This document shows, in pieces, positions 22,600 through 34,779 of a DNA stretch of 64,000 nucleotides. Under the pieces are notes generated by a model. That model was not told the origin of the DNA, did no database searches, and worked only from the letters and a program-made list of their open reading frames with translations. The stretch spans positions 211,235,467 through 211,299,466 of the forward strand of contig NC_044976.1 in the NCBI RefSeq assembly GCF_008728515.1. Direction: 5' to 3'. Positions within the stretch are counted from its first letter, which is position 1. Every line of letters begins with the position of its first letter. The translations under genes and the position numbers were made by a program. The stretch comes from Papio anubis. Its lineage: Eukaryota > Chordata > Mammalia > Primates > Cercopithecidae.

Positions 22600-25560
22600 A
22601 AAAAAAATATCTCTGTAATAGTCGTACTTTTGTTTGAGAAATGAGGTTGTAAAGAAATACAAATCTTGAAGGCTACTCCTAAGGCCTAAGAGTTTTCTGA
22701 CTTAACAGAGTGATGCCACACAGACTGAGTCAAATCTACTGGGGATAGTTATAACATGAATCCAGGGTTGAGAGGAGAAAAGGCAGGTGTCATGGACAGC
22801 AAAGCTGGAGTGAAGGCTTCTGCAATGCTTTTACTCCATTTATTAGTAAAATCATGATAAGCCAAAAACAAAACAAAACGACAATGGAACTTGGGGAATG
22901 AATCACATTTGTCCTAACCTTAGGTTTCTGTGGTCAGTATGCTTGAGCACTGGGACTGAACTGATGGACCTTTCCGGTGGGCTTTGGTATGGAGTCATTG
23001 TGGTCAAAGCTAAGCTTATTTAACTTCTGTCATTGGGATGAGATCTTGAGACCAACTTCTGTCAATAACTGCACAATGTTCCTCAGTGACATACTTAAAT
23101 ATTCAACAAAAGTGGCCCATATTTTCATCTCAGGAATTCAGGTTATCCTCATAGATCACAGAAAACTGAGCTGTGAAGGACAGTTTTATTATTGTGCTTC
23201 CGGATTTGTTCCACAACGATTCAACTGATTCTGTAAAGACCTACCTGCAGTATTAGTCACTTATTCAATAAACATTCACTGAACTACTTTAGGCCAGAAA
23301 CTCTGCTAAAATGGAAGAAACTATTATAAACATGGAACATGAGCTTTTTCATGGCTAATCAACCACAGAAGGTGAAGATGTGTAAATAAATCATCAAAAT
23401 GCATGAAGTAATAAAGGAGGAATCTGAAAGTATTATATTATTGCCTCGAACACAGCAATCAACTGTTTGGGGGCTGGGGGAGGGTACTGAGCAAGGCAAT
23501 GGGAAGGGAGCTAGTGTGTTGGGAATGTGGTGTCTTGAGACACACACTGAGATGTACTTTCAAATGAAGTCTGGAACTGCAGATATATTTAGCGAGTTGA
23601 GACTGTGGCAAGGGCAAGACTTCATAGAGAAAATAAATGGAATAGAATGAGAAAAAGAGAAGTGGGGAAAGTGAAAGGGCAGAAAACTCTAAAAAATTTC
23701 TGACATGTAAGGAGAAGATGAAACAACAAGAGGTAGTGAAAAAGTGTGGGGATGAGTGGGGACAAGACAGGTGCTGGGCAAAAAGAGAACCAGAGAGACA
23801 ACTCACAGGAATGAGGAAAGAGCGGGTTTCAAGAAGGAAAGAATGGTTAACACTGTTAATTTTCCAAGGTCAAATATGTAAGAGCAGAAAGCTGTCCTTT
23901 AAGTTCCGAGAACTAAGGAGTGGAGTGTCTGTGGAGGCAGAAGTAAGCTGTAGGGACCCAGGAGGACAACAGGAGGCGAGGAAGCAGAGATATCGACTCC
24001 TCCAAGCTGCTCTACCATAAAGACAAAGAAAGAAATGGGACTGCAAGAGTGATGGGCATAGAAGATGCAGAGAGCAGGTTCTTTTTTTATGGCTTTTGTT
24101 TTGGAACAGGGGTAGAGGGGGCAGCCATCCTGTATCTCACTGAAAGAATTGTTGAACAGAGGTTCCCAGAAAGTCCGTGCACAGTGGAGATGCCGAATAC
24201 CATGAAGTACTGAAAGAGGAAGCATCAGATAGTAGAGAGAACAGAGTTGGAAGGACCTGGCTTCAAATCCTGAGTGGCTCCGTTGCTAGCTGTGTGACAG
24301 AGCACATAACTCAGCCTTTGCAAGAGTCAGTTTCCCTGTGGATATCCTCAGAACAAAATGTGCCTCCTATGTTTATGGGAAGACTAAATAAATGAAGGTA
24401 CATACAGTGCCTGCTGTGGTGCCAGTCAGCTACAGATGTTTCTCTTTTTCTTTCACCCTAAGCAAAAATCTTAAAATATCCAATAGGAGCATGTATTTAC
24501 TTACCTTGAAATAAATATGTATATGGTGATTGAAACTTACATAGGCACCAAACCATTTATTCCAACCAATAATTTTAGATTTGAAATGTAATAATGAAAA
24601 CCATAAGTGTTATATTCAGAAAACTACATGAAACAATAAAAACATATGTAATAGGTAACTGTAAATTTGATGAACAAATAATGCAACTATAACTTCTACG
24701 TGACATATTAGTACACAGATAAATCGTTTTGTGAAAGATGATGTGTTAATACTCATCTTGATCAAAGCAGCATATTAGGCTCTACTTAAACTGACAGGAA
24801 ATATTCCTTGCTGTTACATTCTGGCCTCTGGTTGGCAGATTACTAGTGTTCAAGGAGAAGAGCTGTAGAGGTAGGTGGTCCCATGTGGACTATGGTTTTA
24901 TTGTACCGTCTGTGAAGTGAGTTCCAAGCCTAAGGCTCTATGCCATGGCAGTCCTTGAGGTCTGAATTTGGACCTCACTCGACCTCCCTGACCATAAAAG
25001 AAAAGCTGATGATGGACATCTCATGGATAATTCAGAATGTGCTCTTTGTCAGCAAAAACATCACCTGTTGAAATGACTATTCAGACTCCCTGTCAGGATA
25101 CAGTCAAGACAAGAGGGCCTCAGTCACAATGCATGTGAATGGTGTCTGCAGTGAGCACAGTCCTCATCAATCAAATAAATGGATGTTCCTATTTATAAAG
25201 CTGTGCAGTATTATTCCAGCCTGTTAGTCTTCCAGTATCAATCATGTCATTCCTGAATCCAGACATTCAACCCTACCTATATGTTAAGAAAATAATCTTC
25301 CATAGTGGCATTTGAGGGGTTCCTCCACTAGACTCCTACCTGAAAAATTATCCCTGAATAGCACCCTCCTGGATCATCCAGTGAAAACATTGTTTCTGAA
25401 TGCCTAAGTGTTGAAACTGATATATGCCTTGACATAGAACCTTCGTCCCTGTCCTGTGAACACATACAGAAGGATTAGTTTGTCAGACTATCCGATACTG
25501 CAAAAGGCTGAAAAGAAAGTATAAAGCACAGTAAAGTTAGGTGAGAGAATGGAGTGGGAA
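22600..25560. other. Intergenic DNA; one MIR, no gene seen
   Basis: A MIR in sense lies at about 24210-24440 ('tgctagctgtgtgacagagc', 'gtcagtttccctgtgga'). Purine-rich unique sequence at 23640-24060 gives reading frames without recognisable content. No exon signals were convincing. Confidence 0.45.
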
Positions 25561-25568
25561 AGTAAGTG

Positions 25569-25570
<2 letters not shown>

Positions 25571-25612
<42 letters not shown>
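25571..25612. repeat. (GT)n microsatellite
   Basis: About 21 uninterrupted GT units, likely length-polymorphic. Confidence 0.97.
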
Positions 25613-25615
<3 letters not shown>

Positions 25616-25619
25616 GAGC

Positions 25620-27240
25620 TGAAAAAGAAAACACAGAAAGAACAGAGCAGAAAATTTTAAAAGCTCTTGGTAGCAATGGTAAGGAAGGAAAAGCTTCGAA
25701 TTCAGGTCAGATTACAATTAGCCAAGTTATCCTGGTAAGTAGGGTACAGAGAATCTGATATTCCATATACTATTTTTATTTGACACTGAAAAATATATAT
25801 TATGTTTTATAATGGATACACCTTCTAAATTATGTTATAGGTTAACACCGAAGACATGTTTCATCTACTAAACATATAACTGCTGGATAGTTGAGGGAAA
25901 ATGGCTAGAAGTTTGCTAGGTAGCAGTAGAAAATCTAGCTGGGATTCAAAATATCTCAGGAATAACACATGATACAAATATTGCCTACTTAATTGTGAAA
26001 CAGACTGCATTTGTATGGCTTGTGTTTTTGTACAGGATGGCTGTAGTTATTTTGGTAAACAGATACTCATACATTGTGTACACATGTGCTTTTGAGCCCT
26101 CTCTTTTCATTATTCTAGAAGTACCTTAAAGAAAGGAACCATGTCTAGTGTTTTCTTTATACCTCCTTTAACTATCAGTAGTATTATACTGTGGATGCCC
26201 CAAAATGTTAACTTACCTATTTATGAGTTGCTTACATTTATATTTTTCTTAGAGACATCAGTTTTTTCCTCAATGTATAAATAACTAGGTAAGGAATGGG
26301 ATGGGACATTAATTTTCTCAACAAATATTGTGTAAAAAACTAGAAATACACAGGAAAAAAAACAACAAAAAAGATGAACTCTGCCCTCAGGTACTTAATG
26401 CCTGAGAAAGGAAACAAAGATAGAATCAGATATAGACAACCACATGTTACAGGTGCGATGATGGAAGTCAGTACAAGCACCATGTGGGCATTGGAAACGT
26501 TCCAATTCTAACAAATCTATGCCTCTTCTTGCCAGTTACAGGCATCGTCTGCATAGGATTCAGAAAGAAAGATTTGTCTTAAGCTGAATGAAACCAAATC
26601 TGCAATTTTTATAGGAAACTCACATGACATTAAAAACAGGAAAACAAAAACAACGCATACGGGGTCTACAGGATTTAGAAATACAGATCGGTAGAGATGA
26701 AAGGGATCAACTAAAAGGATTCATGTTTATATAACCAGTCCCAGTCCCCATTTTTCTATTATTAAATAATAGATGATTGCATGTGGTATCTAAGTCAGAA
26801 TAAACTTTAATTTACAGCTATACCATCTGTACTACTTACTATTTCTATTACGGCAACTTCTTTGAAGAAGGCATTTGATTTTAAAAGGAATGGCATATCT
26901 ACTTTTAGAATTTTTTTTTCCTACAAAAAAAGGCCATAGACTGGAAGAAAGCACAGAGGCACAGGTGGCTAAATAAAATTTTTCAATGAATAGAAATGAG
27001 CTAAAAGTCTCTAACATTTCCTTAAAATGTCTTATGATGTCAGAACAAATTGAACAAATAAGTTTATGTATTGCTCATGCATGCACATAATTTATTTGTG
27101 GTATAATGACTCAGATGCAGTGTTTGGCTAGTCAATTCCACTTCTGCATTTCTGTTCATTGCCTGGAAATATTATTGTTCTGCCATACTGACTTAAGTAT
27201 TCGTAGACAAAAAGCGATACATATTTGGAAGAAGGCAAAA
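25620..27240. other. Intergenic DNA, nothing recognised
   Basis: AT-rich unique sequence. A short 'gaactctgccctcagg' region near 26375 resembles a widespread ancient repeat but is too diverged to name. Confidence 0.4.
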
Positions 27241-27248
27241 ATGAAAGA

Positions 27249-27553
27249 TTTTTTTTTTTTTTTTTTTTTGAGACGGAGGTCTGGCTCTGTCACTCCAGCT
27301 GAGTACAGTGGCCGGATCTCGGCTCACTGCAAGTCTGGCCCCGGGTTTACGCCCCATTCCTCCTGCCCTAGCCTCCGAGTAGCTGGGACTACAGGCGCCT
27401 GCCACCTCTCAGCTAAGTTTTTGCATTTTAGTAGAGACGGGTTTCAGTGTGGTTAGCCAGATGGGTCCGGGATCTCCCTGATCTGGATCCCGCCTCCGGC
27501 CCCGGCCTCCCCCAAAGTGCTGGGATTACAGGCTTGAGCCACCGCGCCCGGCC
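27249..27553 (-). repeat. Young AluY, Old World monkey type, indel-rich
   Basis: A T21 tail, 'gtggccggatctcggctcac' and 'ggcttgagccaccgcgcc' are those of a monkey AluY. The element has perfect 14-bp flanks 'aatgaaagattttt' at 27241-27254 and 27554-27567. The interior has many single-base gains and losses in C and G runs, which does not fit its apparent youth. Confidence 0.93.
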
Positions 27554-28094
27554 AATGAAAGATTTTTACAATGTGAAACAAACGATCTTGATATTAGGTG
27601 CATCTTATAGATAGCTGGCCATGTATGGGGAAAATTATATGCTGAAGCAAGAGTTAAAATAAAGGGGTTTATTAATTTTACTACTTTATGTTCTTGTGAA
27701 GATAAGAGCAGAATGGTAAGGAATACTGCCAGTGGTTGTTTATAAAACTGGATCAGAAATCAGACCAATAGAAAAAAATATAAAAATATATGCTTCATAC
27801 TTACCAGTGCCATGTGACAATTTTATGGTGTCCACAAAACAGTCCAATTGATAGACTCTCTCTTCTGTTCAAATGGTCAGATCAATTTAATTCAGAACCA
27901 GAATTTGTTTTAGATCTGGGTTTCCAGGACTGTCTCTGGTTCGTCCACAGGTTTTTCTAGAGGGGACTGACCAACTGGATCTACTTTCATTTGAAGATCA
28001 TACTAGCCACCCACACTTACCTCAAGTGGTGCTGAATCCTCAAGGAAATTCCCTGCCCTCTCACTCCTCACCATCCACAGAGCTAAATCAGACT

Positions 28095-28600
28095 TATCTT
28101 TGTGGTAAAGAATGCAAGGTCTAGAATTAGCCTCTCCAGATTAAAATTCTGACTCCGGGCCGGGCGCGGTGGGTCATGCCTGTAATCCTAGCACTTTGGG
28201 AGGCTGAGGCCGGTGGTCAGGAGTTTGAAACCAGCCTGGCCAATATGGTGAAACCCCGTCTCTACTAAAAAATACAAAAATTAGATAGGTGTGGTGGCGT
28301 GTGCCTGCAGTCTCAACTACTCAGGAGGCTGAGGCAGGAGAATTACTTGAACCTGGGAGGCGGAGGCTGCAGTGAGCCAAGATCATGCCACTGCACTCCA
28401 GCCTTCTTGAGACTCTGTCTCAAAAATGAAACAAAACAAAACAAAACAAGAAAACAATTCTGGCTCCAAACATACATGGTTTTCGGAAAGTTATTTAAGT
28501 TCTCTGCGCACAAGTTGACTCATCTACAATATGAAAATCATACTAGTACCTGCATCTTAGGGTTTTCAATGAAGATTAAATAGTGCATGTAGAAATGCTT
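28095..28600 (+). repeat. MIR split by an Alu
   Basis: MIR sequence on the left ('aatgcaaggtctagaattag') resumes after the Alu at 28456 ('ttggaaagtt'-like, then 'ctgcatcttagggttttcaa' and 'gaagattaaatagtgcatgt'). Confidence 0.6.
28157..28450 (+). repeat. AluS-type inside a MIR
   Basis: A dimeric Alu with an AAAAC-rich tail. The flanks 'aattctgactcc' and 'aattctggctcc' are the target-site duplication. Confidence 0.93.
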
Positions 28601-28605
28601 AGCAA

Positions 28606-29215
28606 TATATGTATATATATTTGTATAGTGTATATTTATGTGTCTAAATAAATATAAATATACATATATATATCTGCATTTGTATTGTTCACCTTCTTTG
28701 CACATAGGCATTCACACGACTTTGTTCTTACCTTGCAAATGTTATATACAAAACATTTTCTAACATTTTCCCCATCCTTCTTCTCCATTCTATGCTGCCC
28801 TTTGCCAAGTGAACACAACTAGCCTAACCAGAAAGAAAAAAACAAACCTCACATCCCAGCAACTGTCAATTTTTTGCCCATATTCATTCTTCTGACATTT
28901 CTTCCACTCTTGTAGTAGCAAAGAGAAAATTAAAAACAGGCTGGGCAACTGATAATGTGCTTTTTGCATCACCAATTAGAATGTTGAGAGTCTAGGTCAT
29001 AAGGTAGGAACAGCTTCAGATGTGTTTTCAGAAAACAGAAACAAACCCACACAGCACTCTGCCTGGGGAGAAAATCATTTCTCCCATGAATACTGATTCA
29101 GTTCAAAGGCACACCTAACTCTAATCCATAACAGAAGAAGATGAAAAGTTTATTCGAAGAGAATCTACATATGGAATTGAGAGGGGGAAGGAAAATAGTC
29201 ACACACAGAAAATTT
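28606..29215. other. Intergenic AT-rich DNA, nothing recognised
   Basis: It begins with a TATA/ATAT-rich stretch (28606-28672). The rest is unique. Confidence 0.4.
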
Positions 29216-29220
29216 ATTCT

Positions 29221-29535
29221 GGGCCAGGTATGGTAGCTTATGCCTGTAATCCCAGCATTTTGGGAGGCCAAGGCAAGAGGATCACTCGCGCTGAGGAGTT
29301 CGAGAGCAGTCTGGGCAACAAAGTGGGAATCTATCTCTACAAAAAATAAAAATAAATCAATTAGGCAGGGGTAGTGGTGTGCCTACAGTGTCAGCTACTT
29401 GGGAGGCTGAGGTGGGAGGATCACTTGAGCCCAGGAGACGGAGGCTGCAGTGAGCCGTGATCATGCCACTACACTCCAACCTGAGTAACAGAGACCTTGT
29501 CTCAAAATAAATAATAAATAAAAATAAAAATAAAG
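29221..29535 (+). repeat. AluJ-type
   Basis: A diverged dimeric Alu with an AAATA-rich tail ('caaaataaataataaataa'). Confidence 0.9.
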
Positions 29536-29539
29536 TTTA

Positions 29540-30975
29540 CTCTTACATGTATTTCTTCCACCTGAAGAAAGAATCACTACCTCTCTATCAGAGTTGAATG
29601 AAAAGAATCATTACTAGCTGAATGGGAAAGGCAAAAATGGAGCTACACCTGAGGCCTCCTAAATTTGCATTCAGTTCAGTCAATCTTCACTGTAGCCACT
29701 TCTGGATCATCAAAGCCCACAGTAGGGCTGAATATCCTTAGCAAGGCAGGGCCTGTAATGTGATGTGGTAAGTGGGGATAGGCCTGGTGGCCATTTTGTT
29801 TGCTTATTGGTCTAGCCTCAAAAATAAGACAAGGATTGGATGTCTTAGGGCTAATGGCTGGTTCTAAAGGCAAAACAGCCCTTGCAGGACAGTTAGGAAA
29901 TAACAGTCCTTCCTCCCCTCAACATTGTGTAGTGTATCAGGAAGCCACTCACTCAGGTGGAAGAGGGTCTAGGGCATTCCAGGAATGGAGAGGACAGGGC
30001 ATCTATGAAAGATATTTTTTAGTGCTGGACAACCAGTGTCACTCAAATTGTCTCCCACCCTAGCCCCAGGGAGTTGTGCTCCCTCAGTTCCTCCTTACAG
30101 TTGCTGGGTAAAGGAGGCTGCATGGATTCTGAAAAGCAAGTCAAGAGGAAGAGCTGCTGACCTAAAAGTACTGTGGAAAACTGAGAGCAAAGGCTAAGGA
30201 AAAGGATGGCAGTATTTAACAGAGGTAGAAAAGGATACTTCCTGCCTTTTTCCCAGCTCACACTGTGACTCTGACATGAAGTTTTGGACTGAGTGATTCT
30301 GCCCAGAAGCACGCCATCAGAGGACATGTCAAGGAGCCAGTGAAAGAGAAGCGATGACCCAGTGTGGGAGAAAGCAGTGACACATTCACATGTCCTCTTC
30401 TCCTCTTTACTGAGGTGGCAGTAAACCAGTGGCAACCAGGAGCTGGGATTTGAGGGGCTGGAACTAGGTTGTGACCAGCCTGAAGAAGCAAAAGTCAGGA
30501 AAGCTTAGAAGGTCAAGTCCAAGCCACTGTCCCTTCGAGAGGGGAAGAATCCAGCTCAGGGAAGATAAATACCAGCAAGGGGTAGAGGCACTCCTGGAGC
30601 CACAGCTCAAAGATGGAGCAAGAGGGCAAAACAAGGCAGGAGCAAAGAAGAATGAGGCAGGGTGACAGCTAGAAAACAGCCCGCCTCCCTTTCCAAGCAA
30701 ACAAACCACACAAGGCTTCTATGCCCAGTGAGACTTCAAGATGAAGGGAAGGGACAGGAGGTGGGGATGTGGGAGAGGGGTAAGGACCCAGGATCAGCTG
30801 GCCAGCCACAGGGTATAAAGCCAACAGATACCCAGGAATCCAAGACAATTCAAATCAAACATCACATTCAAAGGGTGCATTGAGATGATGTCTGAGGTTT
30901 GCTTCGAAATAATGGAAGGAGGACCCACATGTATATATTAAACAAAACTAGACCTTTAACTTCAAACACTGGTAT
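29540..30975. other. Intergenic DNA, no gene seen
   Basis: Moderate-GC unique sequence. Several reading frames of 70-130 codons occur on both strands, but none has recognisable content or flanking splice or start signals that stand out. Confidence 0.4.
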
Positions 30976-30990
30976 AAAAAGCTATTTTTT

Positions 30991-31152
30991 TGCCGGGCAT
31001 GGTGGCGGGCGCCTGTAATCCCAGCTACATGGGAGACTGAGGCAGGAGAATTGCTTGAACCTGGGAGGCGGAGGTTGCAGTGAATCAAGATCGTGCCATT
31101 ACACTCCAGTCTGGGTGAGAAAAGCAAGACTCCATCTCCAAATCAAAACAAA
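30991..31152 (+). repeat. 5'-truncated Alu (right arm)
   Basis: Only the right arm is present, from 'gccgggcatggtggcgg'. It is flanked by 'aaaaagctatttttt' at about 30976 and 31153. Confidence 0.9.
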
Positions 31153-31439
31153 AAAAGCTATTTTTTAAATTCAGAACACTTCCTTCTAATGGAGATGACA
31201 ACGGCTAGAAATTGAAAATGATTTTCATGAAACATACCAGTTAGTGTGGTTAGTGAAGAAGGGCACTTCTCATTCTGTAGTTCAAAATTTTTTCTCAATT
31301 TATATCTAAATAGAAGTAAGGGAATATTCAAGAAAGAGAGATGTGGTAGCAGAGCATCCTTTATGCAGTGTTTGAGAGCAAAATCAAATGATGTTTCTTT
31401 CCCAACATTAACATGTTTAAATAAAGGATAATTCTATCC

Positions 31440-32080
31440 TTACAGCCTAGGATCTCCTCTTTATAGCTTTTATTATCAATATTTTACTTATATTATCTTA
31501 CAACACCCCTGGGGGAGAAGCAGAGCAATACTACTATGCTTATTGTATTGAAGAAAATAAGGACAAATGAGATTGGAAGAACCTGGCCAAAATCCAACGG
31601 CCATAGTGAGTGGAAGACAGTGAAAGTCAGAACTTCATACCCAGGTCTTCTGACTCCAAATCCAGGCCCTTTTCACTATCGTGGGCAACTTAGTCCCATC
31701 TCCTGGGTTTCCTCCAGTTGCCAGCTTGGTGTTTCACACTGGTAATTTGCCTGTTAGTCTGTGCGACCTTGACTTAACGAATGATTGAAATGTAGTCTTG
31801 TGGTGTTCTGGTATTCCAGAATATGATGCTATTTTTAAAGAACCAAGTATTCTTTTGGTATTTTTCTTGATGTAGTGCCATTATTTTGGTATTTAAAAAT
31901 CTAAACTCTGAATTATGTGCATTATGATATATATTCAGAGAGCTATATACCACATTTAAATTTCATATCAAATAAAGCTGCTTTTAAATAGAAAGCATTC
32001 TGACTACACCACTTCCCTTTTAAAACTTGTTCAAAATGTTATCTGGCATTAATTCCAGTTTCCTAAATGACTAGTAAGAC
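31440..32080. other. Intergenic DNA with a weak antisense MIR
   Basis: 31470-31690 resembles an antisense MIR ('tcttacaacacccctggggg', 'aacttcatacccaggtcttc'). The rest is unique. Confidence 0.4.
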
Positions 32081-32088
32081 TGAGCGTG

Positions 32089-32489
32089 TTAATCCATTTT
32101 CTTTGTTATACAGGAATACCTGAGACTGGGTGATTTATAAAGAAAAGAGGTTTATTTTGGCTCACAGTTTTACAGACTGTATAGGAAGAAGGGTGGCAGC
32201 ATCTGCTTCTGGTGAGGCCCCCAAAAGCTTCCAATCATGGTGGAAGGTGAAGGGAGAGCAGGCATATTAAATGCTGGGAGAGGAAGACAGGGAGGGAGGT
32301 TCCAGGCTCTTTTAAACAATCAGGTCTCAGGTGAACTAACAGAGCAAGAACCCACTCATTACCAGGGGGATGCCACCAAGCCACTCAAGAAGAATCTGCC
32401 TAAGTCCCACCTCCAACACTGGGGATCACATTTCAACATAAGATTCAGAAGGCACAGATCTCCAAACCATATCCAAACCATATCACTGA
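32089..32489 (-). repeat. MaLR (MST/MLT1-type) solo LTR, antisense
   Basis: It reads as the reverse complement of a MaLR LTR: 'cctgagactgggtgatttat', 'ccaatcatggtggaaggtga', 'ctaagtcccacctccaacac', ending in 'aaaccatatca'. No internal viral genes are present. Confidence 0.85.
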
Positions 32490-32494
32490 GCATT

Positions 32495-32793
32495 CTTTTT
32501 TTTTTTTTTTTTGAGACAGAGTCTTGCTCTGTCACCCAGGCTAGAGTGCAGTGATATGATCTCGGCTCACTGCAACCTCTGTTCCCGGGTTCAAGGGATT
32601 CTCCTGCCTCAGCCTCCTGAGTAGCTGCGGTTACAGGCATGTGCCACCACGCCCGGATAACTTTTGTATTTTCAGTAGAGATGGGGTTTCGCCACGTTTT
32701 CCAGGGTGGTTTTGAACTCCTGACCTCAGGTGATCTGCCCATCTCAGCCTCCCAAAGTGCTGGGATTACAGGCGTGAGCCACCATGCCCGGCC
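32495..32793 (-). repeat. AluS-type, antisense
   Basis: A full-length reverse Alu inserted at the edge of the LTR. Confidence 0.94.
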
Positions 32794-32799
32794 TCTTTT

Positions 32800-33560
32800 T
32801 TGATTTGTAGTATTTCTATTTTCCTCAGAGTCAGTTTTAGCCTAATCAATTCCCAGAAACCTCAGATGGAATTTGATTGTTGTGGGGGTAGTGGGTGAAG
32901 AAAGGGCCTTAAGGAAAATGTAGAAGGATAGAAGTATTAGGGAGAAGAGGGGAAGAAAAGACAAAGAAATGTCCAGATTAGTGGTTTTTCTTCTCTTATT
33001 TCCTGAGAGCACCAAATTCATTTTCTTAAAAATAGACTGTTCTCTCCTAAGATAATTTATTTTAACTTCTTCACCAATTTATCCTTTTTAGAGAGATTTA
33101 GGCTGGCAGGGCAGAAGAACAACAGTCCTTGGTCTGGCTGTCTCTCAGGTTCATTATTCTCTCAGAACAAAGTGCAGAAAATGATGGCACCATGCTGATG
33201 CTATCTTTTCATAAAATACTGCTAGTAATATCAGCATTAGTGCCAGTATTTCAGGGTTATGAAAATAAATATGACCAGTTTTGTCATTTTGTTCCAATGC
33301 TGCAGCTACTAAACCTGACTGCTGGAAGTTCCAAACCGAGTACCAAGGCTTCTCCCCAGGCCTCTTGTGTCAGACCAGTCACCAAAGCTGCCAAAGCCAC
33401 CAAAGCCAAACACGTATGGCCCTTACCAGAGCTCCCAATCCAACTGCCACAGGGTGACTCCTGCTCTACTGTGACGGATTCTTGCTCTGGCTGGGGGAGA
33501 CTCAAATTCTGGCATTACTATCCTCATTCTCAATTCTGGACACTTTCATAAGTTAAAGAG
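32800..33560. other. Intergenic DNA with one open frame of unknown meaning
   Basis: Unique sequence. The open frame at 33129-33551 (+, 140 codons) has an alanine/lysine-rich patch (TKAAKATKAKH) but no recognised domain, start context or splice support. Confidence 0.35.
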
Positions 33561-33565
33561 AGTTA

Positions 33566-33877
33566 AGGCTGGGCGCGGTGGCTTACACCTGTAATCCCAG
33601 CACTTCGGGAGGCCGAGGCAGGTGGATCACCTGAGGTCAGGAGTTCAAGACCGGCCTGGCCTACATGATGAAACCCCAAATCTACTAAAAATACAAAATC
33701 AGCCCGGCATGGTGGTGGGTGCTTGTAATTCCAGCTACTTGGGAGGCTGAGGCAGGAGAATTGCTTGAACCTGGAAGGTGGAAGTTGCAGTGAGCCAAGA
33801 CCATGTCACTGCACTCCAGCCTGGATGACAAAAGCAGAACTCATCTCAACAACAACAAAAATTAATAAATAAATAAA
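33566..33877 (+). repeat. AluS-type
   Basis: A dimeric Alu with an AAT-rich tail. The flanks 'agagagttaa' and 'agggagttaa' match. Confidence 0.94.
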
Positions 33878-34144
33878 GGGAGTTAAATATAGTGCAATAA
33901 ATTTTGACAGAATAACCCAAATTTTCATCAGTAAGGGAGTGGTACATATTGCAGACATTGTAATTGTAAGTCATTAAAAGAGTGAGTTCCATACCTGGTT
34001 GATCCTGAAATAAAAAAGAAATAAAGAAAAAAAAAGAGCAAGTTCCATTTACATGTACTGACATCAAAAGTCAAGATGGGTTGTTAAAGTGAAAAGGACA
34101 AGTCTACAGTAAATGGGGCAGTTTTCTTTCTCTTTCTTTTTTCT

Positions 34145-34437
34145 TTTTTTTTTTGAGACGGAGTCTCGCTCTGTCGCCCAGGCTGGAGTGCAGTGGCCAG
34201 ATCTCAGCTCACTGCAAGCTCCGCCTCCCGGCTTCACGCCATTCTCCTGCCTCAGCCTCCCGAGTAGCTGGGACTACAGGCACCGCCACCTCGCCCAGCT
34301 AGTTTTTTTGTATTTTTTTAGTAGAGACGGGGTTTCACCGTGTTAGCCAGGATGGTCTCGATCTCCTGACCTCATGATCCGCCCGTCTCGGCCTCCCAAA
34401 GTGCTGGGATTACAGGCTTGAGCCACCGCGCCTGGCC
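34145..34437 (-). repeat. Young AluY, Old World monkey type, antisense
   Basis: It has 'gtggccagatctcagctcac' and 'ggcttgagccaccgcgcc', close to the monkey AluY consensus, with few mutations. Confidence 0.95.
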
Positions 34438-34439
34438 AG

Positions 34440-34645
34440 TAGTTTTCTTGATTTCTTTCTTAGATAGCTATTAGTGTATAGAAATGTCACTGATTTTGTA
34501 TGTTGATTTTATATCCTGCAACTTGGTTGAATTTGTTGATTAGTTTTAACTCATTTTTTTTTAGTGGAATCTTTGGAGCTTTCTATATATAAGATCATGT
34601 CATCTGCAAACAAGGATAATTTATGTAACTAAAACTCTATCACTG
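34440..34645 (-). repeat. L1 ORF2 fragment, antisense
   Basis: The reverse complement of L1 ORF2: 'ttttatatcctgcaacttgg' and 'aagatcatgtcatctgcaaa'. Confidence 0.8.
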
Positions 34646-34779
34646 GTATCTGTCTGTCTTCTATCTAGTTGGTTGAAAATGAATAAAAAGAGGGCTGGAG
34701 GAGTTATTGGACTAACAGAAAAGCTTAAATGCACATAAAATGAATTTAGCACATAAATAGACATATTTAGCATCCAAGT

